A stretch of DNA of 64,000 nucleotides, from positions 5,799,782 through 5,863,781 of the forward strand of contig JAGYVD010000003.1 in the NCBI GenBank assembly GCA_021209875.1, in the 5' to 3' direction. Positions 23,225 through 36,330 of the stretch are shown one piece after another; the first letter of the stretch is position 1, and each line of letters begins with the position of its first letter. A program made the translations under genes and the position numbers. Below the pieces are notes generated by a model that saw nothing but the letters and a program-made list of their open reading frames with translations, was not told the origin of the DNA and searched no databases. The DNA comes from Rosellinia necatrix (taxonomy: Eukaryota > Ascomycota > Sordariomycetes > Xylariales > Xylariaceae).

Positions 23225-25647
23225 TGACGTTTCGCTCCGTGTCCGTGAGGAAACTGCAAGCAGCCTCGCACATGCATCGGTTGTTCCCATAGGCCCAAGT
23301 GCGTTTCACATCCACCCTAGTCCTATCGACCCTGCTCTGCCTCCTTCCTCCTTCTTGATCTCGCTACCTAGGCTGTACTTGTAACCTCATTGACCGAGCT
23401 TTGTAAGTGTCATTCTCGCCCGTGCGCAGCTCCTAGTTTGCCTGCTATATACTTATTTACGTACAGCCTGCCTGGCCAAAATCCACGCGCGCGCCATATA
23501 CAAACCACCACGGGCATCTAGCCGTACTTTGTAACTGTTCGTTCGGCCTATATGCTAGTCACCGTTCGTCGCATAGAACCTCGGGATCCGCCATTCGCGG
23601 TTCGCCCGTGCGCACGAGGGGAGGTTTCGGTGGTCTTCGGTCGGTGCCGGAGCCGGAGCCGGAGCCGTGGTAAGCGGTGGGGCTCGAGTGAGAGCGGATG
23701 CGGTGCGCTTTGATTATGCTTGTAGTTAGCTGTCAGAGGGACCGAAGACCAGCCACTCTCTCTCTCTCTCGTCCGTGCGTCTTCTTCTCGGCCGCGTGGC
23801 CCGGTTTTGTCGCGCGAGCTTGAATGGCAGTCTGAGCTTAGGGTACGCTGGCGACCAGGATGGGGGGCAAGCAAATATCCCGTCGGTATTCCTGGGAGGC
23901 CCGGCCAGCCGTAGTGGCACCCCAGTTCTTTTGGACTCCTTACGTTGACGGCGATCTCTTACAAGACCCGCCATATCACTTTTCCGTACTGCTGGGAGTG
24001 CTAACGGACAGTAGAGTATCTATTTACTCCAGTGCATCCATAGCGGTTTTTATTCTTGAACAGACGCCCATCGGTATACACACATCGAGGGCACGGTATT
24101 CGCCGCGGACGCCTCGACGGCCATCGATAGAGCGGCGTTTCAACAGACTAACTATCACGCGTTATCTAACGCCTAGGCTACTGCGATCGGCTCATGGCGT
24201 GTCGCCTCTGTCGATGGCAATGGCGTCCCTACGCCGCAGAGCGACGTTCACATGTCCCATGGGATACATTTCGGAATCTCATATAAGTCACAATACTACA
24301 GCGGGGCCGGGCGTGCCGCCTATATGAGAATCATGGTCCTATATTCGGGCCGGACAGCCTGGACCTGGGTGCCGGGGCCAGGCCCTCCCATATTACATAT
24401 TACACCTACCCACAGTGCGGGAGCAGTGCCGGTCATGGTGGGCTGCCGGATCCCCTTCGCGCGAACGCTGGACCCTTTGGTCATGAAATGCCAGGGCGCG
24501 CGGCGTGCCGCACTGGCAGAGCGGCCTGGGGTCATGCGGCGTAAAAGCTGGCCGTATCGACGGCAATGTCTCGGCCGAGACAATACTCGCGGTTCAGCAT
24601 AGGCAAGACACGCATTCTGGCGGCGGTGATCCACGCCACCACGCCACCCGAACAGTGGCGGGATGGAACATATGATATATATTTACTTAGCTCCTCACAT
24701 TCACCTGAGGTAGGGTAGGAGAGAGGGGTAAGTAAGTATGTAGGCGATGGAAATTTCATTATCCGAGAGCTACCTAACACCTAGTCCCTGGTACCTGGGT
24801 GTGCCTGCCTGCCTACCCGAACCTTGGCACTCGTGTGAGTTCGAGGGAACGAGCGGAAAGCAGGGCCGGCTGAAATCTTGTGCTTCCCTACCGATCTGGG
24901 AAACTTACACAGCCTGCTGATGAATCTTGCTACCGAGCATCTGCAACGGTGAGCCGTTGCAGGCCAATGTGCATGGGGATATTTTCCACTCTAACCAGAC
25001 CTAGTGCAGGATAGTCGTTTATCATTCCGGGTGATAGGGATGGGCGTTGCATGCGCCGTCGCCTACCTAGACTACCTAAAGTACCTTACCGACCAACCCT
25101 TGGACAATACGAAGACGGAAACTCGGACTATGACTCGGTGGGCTTGACTTGAGGAGGCTTGACGCGATCTAGCAATGGTCGTCGATGATCTACCCCGCCC
25201 GTGCTGGTGTGTTGGAGTGTATTGGGACCTGTCCCTACACTAGGTAGATTTGGTAGTAATTCCTACCACAGAAAAGCAACCAACCATGCATACTACATCG
25301 TCGACGGATTTCTGCCCTACCCCTGTAAGTTCGAAAACACCATCTTGTTGTGATAGGGTAGGTCAAGCCCTTGTGGGTAACAACGCCTGCCCTTGGGTAC
25401 TCAATGTGTACTTGATATATAGGAAAAGAATATCCTGCGTCATACCAGCCCGGCCACCTCGGAACAAGGTACTTAAGACACCGATGTACCTGAGTAGGAG
25501 GTAATTAGGAAATGTGATGAGTAAACATGTAGTGTAAGTACATATCCTATATATTGGAGCTCCTACCCTGCTTCCGCCCTGGATCTATGCCATGACCACC
25601 ACCACCACCACCATCATCTCCCTGCGTCGGAAGCGTTGGAAGAGAAG

Positions 25648-27678
25648 ATGGCGTACCTCTCACTTGTAGCCGTGCTTGCCGCTGCGTCCCAGGTAATGGG
25701 CCACTCTATACCGCCTCCTGCCAGCCCAGATCCACCACACCCGTCCCAGTCCCAGTCCCAGTCCCAGTCCCAGTGCCGATATCTTCCTGGGGACGCCGGG
25801 TGGCCCGACGATGCCGCTTGGCATCACCTGAACCAGACAGTCGAGGGGAGGCTTATCCGAGGGACGCCCTTGGGCCAACCATGCCACAGCCCTTCCCTGG
25901 AGGATGCGAGATGCGCCGAGATCCAGCGTGACTGGTCTCTTATCCCACCCTTGTAAGTCGTGTCGTGCCAAAGCGAAGAGAGCATCTCAACCTTCCTTAT
26001 CCCCCTTTTCCCAATCCCCCTTGGAGCCTTTTGGGTTGGTCCGGCATCATCAGCTGGAGTTATGCCCTGGGTCGGGCATCCATCTATATCCGGCTCTTAC
26101 CCGTCCCGTATGCATCCATCATCATCACACTCGGCTGATCCGATCCCCCCCCCGCCCTCCACTCCTTCATCCAGCATCCACGACCCCGTCAACGTCGTAT
26201 CCCCGTACTGGGTCAACACCTCCTGCAGCCCCTTCACCAGCCCGGCTACGCCCTGCGAGCTGGGCAACCTCGCGCCCTACGCCCTGCGCGTCAGCAAGGC
26301 CGCCGACGTCGTCGCCGGCCTCCAGTTCGCCCGCGCGCACAATGTCCGCCTGACTATCAAGAACACCGGCCACGACTTCCTCGGCCGCTCGGCCGGCGCC
26401 GGCTCCTTGGCGCTGTGGACGCACCACCTCAAGGACATCACGTTTTTCGACGACTGCTACCGGGCTAGCGGGGGAGAGGGAGAGGGTAGCGGTGGCTATG
26501 CCGGCCCCGCGGTGCGTCTCGGCGCCGGGGTCGAGTACGCCGACGTCTACCCGGCGGCGTCGGCCCGCGGCCTCCGCGTCGTCGGCGGCTCGTGCCCCAG
26601 CGTCGGGGTCGCTGGCGGTTTTACGCAGGGCGGCGGCCACGGGCCGCTCGGGTCGGCCTACGGGCTCGGCGCTGACCAGGCGCTCGAGTGGGAGGTGGTC
26701 ACGGCCGCGGGCGAGCACCTGACCGCGTCGCCGACGCGGAACGCGGACCTGTTCTGGGCCCTGAGCGGCGGCGGCCCGGGGAATTACGCCGTCGTGCTGT
26801 CGGTCACCGTGCGCGCGTACAAGGACGGGCCCGTGGCCGGGGCCGGCTTCGGCTTCGCCAACACCGGCGGCGGCGACGACGGCGACGGCGACGACGCGCG
26901 GTACTGGGACGCGGTTACCGCGTGGCTGCAGTATCTCCTCGTCCTCGACCGCATCCCCGGACTAACCACCGTCTGGTCCCTCTCGGCCCGGGCCTTCGAG
27001 CTGACCTTCGCCACGTGGCCCGACGTGACGTCGGCGGCGCAGATCGACGACGCCCTCGCGCCGCTCCTCGACCAGCTCGCGCGCCGGAACGTCTCCCTCG
27101 GCGCCAGCTACGCCTCCACGCTGTACCCCTCCTACGCCCAGCACTACGAGCGCTGGGCCTTCCAGGACTACTCCAAGGACGTCGCGCTCGGCGGCCGGCT
27201 GATCCCGCGGTCGGTCGTGGCGGACGAGGCGGCCGGCCTGCCCTCCCTGATCGCCAACTTCCGCCGCGCCTCCGAGGGCGGGGCGCAGACGTTCTTCGTC
27301 GCCGGCAATTTCTCGTCCCGTGGCGGGCGGCCCGCGAACGCCGTGCTGCCCGCCTGGCGCGACGCGCTCGCCGTCACGGCCTTCTCGAGGGCCGTGCCCG
27401 CGGGCGCGACTTGGGACGAGATCCGCGCGAGCCAGGCGCAAGCGAACGCGTGGCAGGAGGGGCTGCGCGCGGCGACGCCCGGCGGGGGTTCGTACATGAA
27501 CGAGGCGACGTGGGATAACCCGCACTGGAAGGAGGACTACTTCGGGGCTAATTACGGGGGTCTGCTGGCCGTCAAGGAGAGCTACGACCCGACGCACGTG
27601 TTCTGGGCCAATGCGGCCGTCGGGAGTGATAGGTATTGGAGAGCTGGGGCGGATCAGAGACTGTGCCGTGTTACATGA
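25648..27678 (+). CDS. Secreted FAD-linked oxidase (berberine-bridge type)
   Basis: Exon 1 25648-25952 and exon 2 26175-27678 (intron 222 bases, donor gtaagt, acceptor ccag) encode about 602 residues. A signal peptide (MAYLSLVAVLAAASQVMG) is followed by a low-complexity SQSQ stretch. The FAD_binding_4 domain has NTGHDFLGRS, whose His (about residue 168) is the expected 8-alpha flavin link. GGSCPSVGVAGG follows, whose Cys (about 240) is the expected second covalent link, then GGGHG and SGGGPGNYAVV. The C-terminal BBE motif (YMNEATWDNPHWKEDYFGANYGGLLAVK) is intact. The family includes sugar, alcohol and alkaloid oxidases that reduce O2 to H2O2; the substrate is unknown. Exon 2 is very GC-rich and several antisense frames are shadows. 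The exact intron end is less certain because the intron stays open in one frame. Confidence 0.88.
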
Positions 27679-28018
27679 GCGAAGATGGATGAATTGGTAA
27701 AGAGATGCTTGTTATTTACACCACGCACTCCTCCTACGGCGTTGAAAAGAACTACTCCTGATCGGTCTTATTGCCTAGTTTTGGTCACCGTAGAAGTAGT
27801 TGGTCGATCTTGGAGGGGATGTTTGTCTACGTACGTACTCCTCGCTGTACCCGACTATCTAGGTTAAGCAATAGTAGAAATTTAATTTCAGCACTGAATG
27901 GGTCCGAAGAGAATGTACCATTAGCAGCATATAGGTAGATGGGCAGATAGACTCGCGCCGTAGCGTACAGTACAAGGCGACTAAGACAGACCCGTTATGC
28001 TCCGGCTAGTTCATGCAT
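27679..28018. other. Short convergent intergenic spacer
   Basis: 340 bases separate the stop codons of the oxidase (+) and the aminopeptidase (-). It contains only 3' untranslated sequence as far as I can see. Confidence 0.5.
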
Positions 28019-29045
28019 TTAAGAAGCAGGAAACGGCAGCACGGCAACCCCCCTCGAACCATCGGCCCCGCGCGCCCTGACGCCAAGGACGACATTGTCC
28101 TTGCTGAGGCGCAGGGTGACGCGGTTGACGGCGCCGACGTCGACGACGTCGGTCCAGAAGGGCGCGGACGTGGCGCGCCAGACGACCTCGTAGGCGGCGA
28201 CGGCTGCCTCGCCGGCGTGCGGCGGGCCCCAGAACAGCGTGCTGTTGTTGCCGAGGGCGGCAGTGTCGACGCGGACGTTGGTCGGGGCGCCGGGGGAGGC
28301 CGCGAGGCTCCAGAGCGCCGCGGCGTTGACGCGCGCCACGCGGGCGATATATTCCGGATCGCAGAACTCGAGCAGGTCGCCGTATTGCTTTCCCGTGGCC
28401 GGGTCGACGCGGACGTTCTGGTGCTGGTGCGCGTAGTCCTCGCGGGGCTCGGTGAAGCGCACGGCCGGGTAGCCCGCCTCGAGGAAGGGCCGGTGGTCCC
28501 CGCCCCGCAGGTACCGGTCCAGCCGGTACACTACCGACACGTTCATCGCCGTCGCCGAGTTCTCCGCCACCTCCTTCACGAACCGCGCCAGGTTGCGCGC
28601 CGGCGTGTCGTTCTCCCCGCCGATCTGTAGCCGCGTCTCGCGCTGTGCGCTGCTCTCGACGTTGATGGGTGGTAGGCCCTGCGCGAACAGCCGGATCACG
28701 TGCGGGTCTGAGACGCCGTCGTCGCCCCGCGGCGAGCCCACGATGTCGTTGTTGAGCATTCCCTCGACCTGGAGACTGTCAGCTATCCGTCCGCGCCCGG
28801 GCCGGCCAGCCGGTGCGGCTATACATCATAGATATCGCCTGTGTATGTGGGGAAACAGGGAGTGGTCCGCGGGGTACGATGAACGTACGTTGACTCGGGG
28901 CGTGCTGTTCGCGTAGGTCTGCGCCAAGAACTGCGAGCCGTAGAGACCCTGCTCCTCGCCCGCGACGGCGACAAAGGCGATACTCGCCTTGGGGACCGGG
29001 TAGTCCGGCTGCGACATGACCCGCGCGAGCTCTAGCGAGATGGCG

Positions 29046-29077
<32 letters not shown>

Positions 29078-29623
29078 GTCGCCCTCGTAATCCAGGATGT
29101 TGCTGTTCCGGCTGTCGTAGTGGCCCGAGATCACGTATAGCCGGTTCTCCTCTGTGCCCTGCAGCGTGGCCACGACGTCGCTGATCCGCGTCGCGAACGT
29201 GACCCGGTTCCCGTCCGGCTCCTGCACGTACCCGACCGTCTTCACCGTCAGCCGGCCATCGCTCGCGTCGGCGTACTTCTGGAACTCAGCGTGCAGCCAG
29301 TCCCGCGCGGCGCCGATGCCCCGCGTCTTCGACGTCTGCGTCGAGAGCGTGTGCCGCGTGCCGAACGACACCAGCTTCTTGATCGTTGCTTCGATGCGGT
29401 CGGGATTGATCGAGGCGAGGATCGAGGCGAGGTCTTCCGACGGTATCTGTGGCTGGTTGGCCGTTCCGATGGTGTTCGGCGGCCAGCTAGCGGCTGAGCA
29501 GACGAAGGCCGGAGCCGGTATCACACCGTCTTCACGATCGTACAAGACACGCGCTGGGTTCCTCGAGGCCAGGGGTATGGCCGCGGCGATGGCCGTTTGG
29601 GCAACTACAAACTTCGACCACAT
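28019..29623 (-). CDS. Secreted M28-family aminopeptidase
   Basis: Two minus-strand exons, 28889-29623 and 28019-28768, are joined across a 120-base intron (donor gtacgt, acceptor ctccag, phase 0). They encode 494 residues. The N-terminus [20 protein letters not shown] is a signal peptide. The M28 zinc core follows in order: SGHYDSR (about 163), GADDDASG (about 184), AGEEQG (about 216), NNDIVG just after the splice, and the late DYAHQHQN. These supply the His, bridging Asp, catalytic Glu and remaining ligands of a co-catalytic di-zinc site. Such enzymes release N-terminal residues from extracellular peptides. A C-terminal fibronectin-III-like segment (about 410-494, [18 protein letters not shown]...) follows, as in some secreted fungal members. 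Upstream in-frame codons to 29827 are not needed. Confidence 0.9.
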
Positions 29624-30744
29624 TGCGGGCGGCCGATTACGACAATTACATATATGGCGATGGTATGTGATCGTTGTTTCTCGTGAGTAGCTCTCCTGCA
29701 CACCGCTTCCGATAAAAGGATGCCCAACCCAACTGATGATAGGCAAAAGGCCGGGCGTTTGCTCGCCCAGGTCCCCGTTGTTACGACCACCGCCCATGCG
29801 TCGGCCGCATCGTGGGAAAGTGGCCAAGCTCCTGCTGCTACGTTATCACCAGCAATTGTCCAATGGGGTGAACGTGGCAAGCAGGTGATGGAGATAGGGA
29901 AGGTTGGTAAGCTTGGTGCATCATGTATGCCGAACGGGGCGCTATTCTACATGTGGAAGCTCGATGAGTTGTCTGAGAGGGATTTATGAAAACAAATGCT
30001 TTCTCTCCAAATCCATCACCACTTGCCATTGCATGAAAACAGCATACGGACCCTGCCATGGGGATTGACAAGGGGTGACAAGGACTGACATCAGAAGGCG
30101 AAGAAGTGTTTGTATTGGAAGATTTCGTCGTCTCATCGTTTCATTGCGAAGACTAGCATTACTTTGCACTAGGCCCTAAAGTGCTCGCGAACCACACACT
30201 GTCCAATACGCCTTGAACCCCAAGGGTATTAACAACAATTATCCTTCCAAAAGGGAACCCTTCTTCCTCGCCGCCATGGGTGTAAAGGCTTGAAACGAGG
30301 AACAGCTAAATCAGGACATGAAATGGAAATCAAAAAGTAAGATGCACTACAAATTGCGAGAGTAGTGATTAAAGTGCGCGATGGACGATGGAGAAGCAGA
30401 AAGCTGAGAAAATATATTTACCTCGCTCGCGCGGTAAAAACTAGACCAGGGGACAACAGGGGGGAAAGAAAAATCGGTTTGCACCGCCCTATGTAATCGT
30501 ACAAGTGAAAGAGGCTAAATTGACGTGTGTAGGTGGACAAGCCGTGATAGCTGGGGTGAGCAGTATCTTATGGAGAATCAAGGCCCGATTGGCCGATTTG
30601 TTTGTAAGGGTGACCAGCTATTCGAGATCGTTACCCCCACGCCGCTAACTCATAACGACTTTGTATGGCTGGGGGACTCTACCCGAGAGGAGGCTATATG
30701 TAATTCGGATTCGGGCTCTCTGGTGTTAAGCGCAGGCCATGCAG
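29624..30744. other. Intergenic interval
   Basis: No gene is supported. It contains the aminopeptidase promoter and the 3' region of the coiled-coil gene. Confidence 0.5.
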
Positions 30745-32759
30745 TCATAAGTCGATACCGGTATCAGGTCGCTTTGAATACTTGGGCTTTCCTAGGGTTA
30801 GTTGCCCCAAGGATAGAGTTCTAGCAGCCCTTTTCCTGGACCCGTCATCGACTTCGTCTTGAATGTGTTCGCCAGTGGCTTCATAATGGGGTGTTGGTTG
30901 TTCCTCGCGCGGCGTTTCAAAAACGACCGAGCTGTCCACGCCCGCACTTGGGGGTTCTGTGATATCGTCGTCGTCGTCATCATGTTCGAAGACGGACATG
31001 TTTGCGTATGGGCCCGAGGCTGAGCTTAGGTTGGGCTTATACGACGTTCGAGATATTGTGTTGATGATGTGAGCCAATTTGGTAACGCGAATTTCTAGCG
31101 CCTGCCGCGCGGCACGCTCAGCGTCAAGCAACGTCTTCAGTGTGCCGTAGCTATCTGGAGTGAACGAACCAGATCCGTCTCGTGGTAAGCTAGGCAAGCT
31201 GGTGGCACCTCGGATGGTGACGTTTGATATAGGCCGGGCAGCTTCTCTTGTGGACGGGTGGATGGAGCCAATAAACGTCTTTTCATCCTCAAAGGACATA
31301 TTTGAGTGTTGGGAAATGCTGTAGCCGGGCGACAGCAAATCGGCGTCAATGGGTATGTTCTGACGGCTGGACCTTTCCGCGACAGCCGAACTCGGCGCTG
31401 CGTACGTAGCGGGCGGTGCCGTAGAAGCGACGGAGGCCGCATGCCCAATAGCATCAGAGTAATTGTCGATACCCGGAACCACTTGAAAGAGCTGGGAGAC
31501 AAGTTTTTCAAGTTTCTTGTTTCGCACTTCTAGGGCAGCTACACGCTCTTCCAAGCTTGCGGCTTGCGTGATCCTCATAAGGCTTATAGAGCTGAAGTTG
31601 AAGGGTTCGGGAGGGGTCATCGCCTGGATCTCCTCGTGGATTTCCGTTGTCGGCTCGGTCGTTTCAGTCGTTCCAAGCCCTTCGAGATTAGAGATCGATA
31701 GATCCGAAGACAGAAGTCCCAGGTTATGGCTTGCCCTCCAGTACCGGATTTCTTCGCTGCGTTTGCGGACCAGCCCTTGGCCCTCGGAGATGTCGTGCAG
31801 CTGTGACAGGCTCCTTGATCTACGATGGGATGTCAAGACGTCAACCGATACGGCACGGCCGATGGACTCGGGATCATGCTCATCGATCGTGTCGTGGCCC
31901 TGGGCGCTTGCCGGCCTCGGCGACAGGCCCGCGATATCAATGGTGTCATTTTGTAACCTAGAGCCGAGAGCTCCTCCACCCGACGTCGTAGCGGCTCTCC
32001 TCCTTAGAAACACTGAATCTGACTGGAGAGAGTTGCGTGCGCTGTGAATTGCGATGTAATCGTCGGGTCCTATGGAGTGAGACCTCAATGCCTTATTGAA
32101 CTCGGTGATGGGCAAGGACGCCGATCGTTTCGGTTCACTTTCCGACTCAATTGGCTCCTGTTCTCTGACTACGGGGTCCTAGAATGGGTGAGTCTGGTTA
32201 GCCTCGGGGACGGCTGAGGGGGGGCTCAGGGGGAGGACCATATGTAGCTCAAAGCACTTACGCTGTGGTGGTGATCGTTAGGCGGGCCTGCCTGAGCTTC
32301 GGAACCAGAGGTTGAGCGGGTATCCTGCTTCTTGTTGCGCTTCTTAAATAGCTTGCCGAGGGCCACTCGAAAGGCCGACTTCTTCTGGGGAAGTATTGCC
32401 GTGTCTGTAGTTTCGCTTACGGTTGAATATCGGAGGGTGCTGGAGCGGTTGGTGCGTCGTCTCACAGAAGCCGAAGTTCTCGAAGCTTGGCTCGGGCCGG
32501 ATTGGGCGAGAGAGATGGTCCTGTCAGCGCGGGGAGTATTGGAGGTAGCGCTTGCTGACGCCGCTATAGAATCCCGCTGAATGACTATTTCAGGCTCTCT
32601 CAGCGTTCCCTCTTGAACGACGCCGAGCTCAGGGCCGCTCATTGGGAATTCGTCATCGGGGATGGGAATAGGTCCGCTGATCTTGCCACGGATGTTCGAA
32701 CGCGGTGTTGGGCCGGGCCGGTCTCGACCGGCGGTTGAGGCTGACTTAAACAGTCCCAT
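30745..32759 (-). CDS. Conserved hypothetical coiled-coil protein
   Basis: Exons 32262-32759 and 30745-32178 are joined in phase 0 across an 83-base intron (donor gtaagt, acceptor ttctag) and encode 643 residues. The N-terminal 165 residues are Ser/Arg/Pro-rich with a basic patch (LGKLFKKRNKK). The second part has two clear heptad-like segments: AASLEERVAALEVRNKKLEKLVSQLFQ (about residue 345 onward) and LLDAERAARQALEIRVTKLAHIINTI (about 510 onward). An acidic run (HDDDDDD) follows, then a basic tail. There is no signal peptide or membrane segment. The pattern suggests a cytoplasmic scaffold or cytoskeleton-linked protein, but I do not recognise a named family. An extra intron near the C-terminus cannot be excluded. 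Confidence 0.75.
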
Positions 32760-32904
32760 TGCGCCTTCAGGATGACGGTACCGGCAGCGCTAGGCGGTAT
32801 GTCTAACAAGGCCTTTATGTAAGGCAGACGGTGATGGGCAGATGAGTAAGAGATAGGCCAGACGACCAGCAACCCATTATGGTTCTCCGCGAGCTCGCTT
32901 CTTC

Positions 32905-32945
32905 TTTTCTTCTTCTTTTTCTTCTTCTTCTTCTTCTTCTCTGTC
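32905..32945. repeat. (TTC)n microsatellite
   Basis: Near-continuous TTC run about 150 bases upstream of the coiled-coil gene's start codon, probably in its promoter or leader. Confidence 0.85.
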
Positions 32946-33173
32946 CCTCGTCTCTCCTTGCTTGATGGTTCGGGGAGGGTATCGTTCAGCAGTCCTCTGC
33001 AACAGCATCGCTAGCAACGCGGAAGAATGAGACTCGGTTGTCAGAGTAGGGATCAGAGAAGCCGGGAGGCCATTATAGAGTTACGCCATGACGGGGGACG
33101 GGACAGGGACGGGGACAGGGACGGGGCAGGCTGGAGGGGAACGGTGGGCTGTTAAATCCATCTACGAATGTAA

Positions 33174-33275
33174 GGATCACAGGTGTATGGATCATAGGTG
33201 TAATGGACCATAGGTGTAATGGACCATAGGTATATGGACCACAGGTATACGGACCACAGGTGTATGGACCATAGG
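33174..33275. repeat. 15-16-bp minisatellite (GGACCATAGGTGTA-like)
   Basis: Six and a half units of GGA(T/C)CA(C/T)AGGT(G/A)TA(A)(T/C). Units alternate between 15 and 16 bases, so it cannot code a regular peptide repeat. Confidence 0.92.
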
Positions 33276-35376
33276 GAGGACAGGGCAGAGTACACCAGAG
33301 AAGAGCAGAGGAGAGGTTCGGGCGCGGCCATGCCATAACATTGGACGTTGCGACGAGCCGCTGCGACGGTCATGCAGAGTCTGAATCCAGGTCTTGGGCC
33401 ATCTTCTCCCCGTCTTAGACTCTGGACTACAGCACTATGCAGGTTAGTGGCTTTATGAAACATGCAAGCCCAGCGCCGTTGGCCGGAAAGGGTTGATCTC
33501 GGAGGGGACAAGGAGCCGACATGGACTCCGGGGGCGGGTTTTAAGCTCAGTTACCCAGGTACAAGAGTATATATGCAGTCGGTGACAGGGCAGCATGTAC
33601 AGGGCAGCATGTACAGAGCAGACGAAGAACCAGGGGACTTCAGGCCCTTGCTTGGACCTGCATGGCGGTGGAGGCTGGCCGCTGGTGGCACGTACAGTAG
33701 TAGTGTCATGTACAGCACCACCGTCTATGGTGAGCTGGGATACAAATATATACAAATATCCCGTACCTAAGTTATACATATTTGCCTACATACACTACCT
33801 ACAAGTGCCTGCCTCCAGACAGCTCTGGCTGCGGTGCAACCGAGTTAGCAAAGAGGCCCGTGACCTCGTCCTTCTAATGGTGTGTAGTTATGCTCTTAGA
33901 GTAAGGGACCTGGGTAGGAGCTTACACGAGGTTAAGCCGATACCTACCTAGTGTATGGTATACCTAGCTACCACCCATCGGTTCACTTGATGTCATATAA
34001 CCATTTGTTGTCTTGGGATTCAGAGGTTGGGCTGTCGCCCCGATAGCTAATAGGATAGAAAGCAGTGCGCAAAAAAGACGTTATACGATTAGCGAAACAT
34101 GACGGTGACTTATTTCCCTTCACATGTCGCCCTACCATGTCAAATCACAAGTTCAGGGACAGGTTGGACGAATACCTAGATACAGGGGCTCGCTAAATAT
34201 AGCTTCACAGATTCATCGAGCTTACCTTGACAGGAAGGGGGGCTTTCTTTTATGTACTAGTCGAGAGTGTCGGCCAGTCAGGGTCCTACTACCTACCTAG
34301 GTAACCTTAGTGTCTTAGCTCTGTGTGTATGTACCTACCTACGAAAGCACTTACGCAAGTTACCTCCTGTCCTATCAGCACTAAGTACAGGTAGCTCCTA
34401 GAGTAACCTTTGTACCTACATAAATACCTAGGTAGGTAGTAGGTAGTTCGGTAGTTTGGTAGTGCAAGATTAAAGGCTCTCGGGGCTTTAAACTGTCAAG
34501 CGAGTTAAAAACGGCCGGGTTAGTGTGAAACCTACTATATCCAGCGCCAACAGTCCCAAGAGGCTTTAGCGGACTAGGTAGGCCATTTTTAACGAAGAAT
34601 ACCTACCTAGGTAGGAGGTTAGGTAAGTCGGCAGGTACTTGCCTATCCATTGCCTATCCATTACCTATAAATACCAACTATTCTAGAACGAACCCCTCCC
34701 CTTCCCTTGCTCATATATCTCTAGACCTCCGCGCATTGGGTGCCTAGTTAATTGGAGGGTGTGAATGCTACGTTGGCCACCTATATTTGTACTTCCGGGC
34801 GCATTTGCACAAGTAGCACAGCTTACCTCCCTACATACTACGTATGGGTTCTTCAAGAGGCAATTACTACCTACCAAGTAGGTATTTATGTGCCTGGCAA
34901 ACTAGTTGATTGGGTAGGATGGACAATCCGCCAACGTCTCACCGAAAACCGCCTAGGTGGCTGAAGGCTGTCACTGAGCCTTGTGGATGGCTTACGCCTT
35001 GTGTGTGTGGGCGTGTGTGGTACCTACCTACCTTACTTACCCCTGCGCTATTTTACCGCGGAGGAGGGGAAAGGGAAGGTTATTCTGCAGTTTCCAGGAG
35101 AGAGAGGGAGCGAGAGCGAGAAAGAGAGCCATCTTTTCCGGTCAAGTCAGGGGCATCTTTTTTTTTTTTTTTCTCCTCCCCCTAGCCTCATTAGATTGGA
35201 ACGCATGCAGTGCAGTGTGTGCACCGTATCCGACAATGCACGCTATCTGGAATGGACTTACATATCCAGTCTAGCCTCTCCGTCCACGTCAGACGCGACT
35301 TTACAGAAAACAGCAGGTCACGTCAAGCTCGAGCAGGCAAACAACCGGGCAACCAGGCAACCAAGCCGCGCGCGCG

Positions 35377-35467
35377 ATGGATATGAAAATGGAGATGAAG
35401 ATGGAGATGAAGATGGAGATGGAGCTGCTGGCGGGCGGGTAGACGGGTGGACGGGTGGACGGGTAGG
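35377..35467. repeat. 12-bp (GAAGATGGAGAT) and 8-bp (GGACGGGT) tandem repeats
   Basis: About four 12-base purine-rich units, then about four 8-base units 10 bases later. Confidence 0.85.
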
Positions 35468-36271
35468 GCATAATCAGATCCGGTTCGGAAGAGGAACGGG
35501 TGGTTTGAGAGATACCATTTTCCATCATCCTCTTTCTTCCTTCCTTTCTTTTTTCTTTTCTTTTTAATAATAAACACCGTTATTAGAGGGGGGAGGGGTC
35601 GCCAATGATGCTTGATAGGCGCAGCCGTCGAACGAATTCATGCTACGTTGGGAGATGCCCATATGTACAGGCCACTCCCCTGCCACCGTCATGTGCGCCC
35701 GTTATCATCTCCGCGTCGTCCGCAAAGCAGGGTGCATGCAACTCCCGTGGTGTCACATCTTGAACGTGCAGTTAAACAAATATTAATTAACCCCTTCCAA
35801 AAGCGTCGGGTTTGGGGGGGGAGAGGGGGGGTGAAGGGGTGGGGGGAGATTCTATCGTTGCTCTCCTCCACTCTGTGATGTATTATAGTGATATGTGTGC
35901 GCACGATGTACACGCACGACACTGTACTGTGGAAATAAAAGTGCGCCTATAACTGGTAGAGTTACAGGGTTGGGATTAGGTAGGTAGAGCTGCTACTGCC
36001 GCATGAGCGAGGAACACACGTACGTACATACATACGCACACATACATACACACATACAGTATTGATTGCGGACCGGGATCGAGTCGTGAGGAACGGTCAG
36101 TGCGGGTACTATGGACGATAACTATAACCTGCTTTTACTTGCCCGAGTAGGTCGGTCCGTCAGCCAGTTCAGTCAGTCTGTGAGTTGGTGAGGGTTAGTT
36201 TTAGGCATGCCCAACCGATTCGACGAAGCTTTGCGGCGCCCGGATTCTGTACCATTCAAGGTGAGGCGTGT

Positions 36272-36330
36272 TGTGGGCAGGCCTTTGTGGGCAGGCCTTT
36301 GTGGAGGCCTTTGTGGAGGCCTTTGTGGAG
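36272..36330. repeat. 12-14-bp minisatellite (TGTGG(GC)AGGCCTT)
   Basis: Two 14-base units followed by about three 12-base units that differ by loss of GC. Confidence 0.85.

Larger units (their letters stand above)
22577..25647. other. Long intergenic interval
   Basis: It holds the CDC14 3' region, one weak small membrane-protein candidate (separate entry), a TAGGTAGG array at 23182-23224, and gene-free sequence with a TC run near 23755-23770. The 23.86-24.33 kb open frame has no family features. A trinucleotide ACC run precedes the oxidase gene near 25595-25615. Confidence 0.5.

Noticed and set aside
23860..24327. 155-codon plus-strand frame
   Set aside because: No domain-like features, no promoter or splice context, and ordinary intergenic composition.
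26167..27597. Several long frames antisense or out of frame within the FAD oxidase
   Set aside because: They are shadows of very GC-rich coding sequence; the oxidase frame alone has domain motifs.
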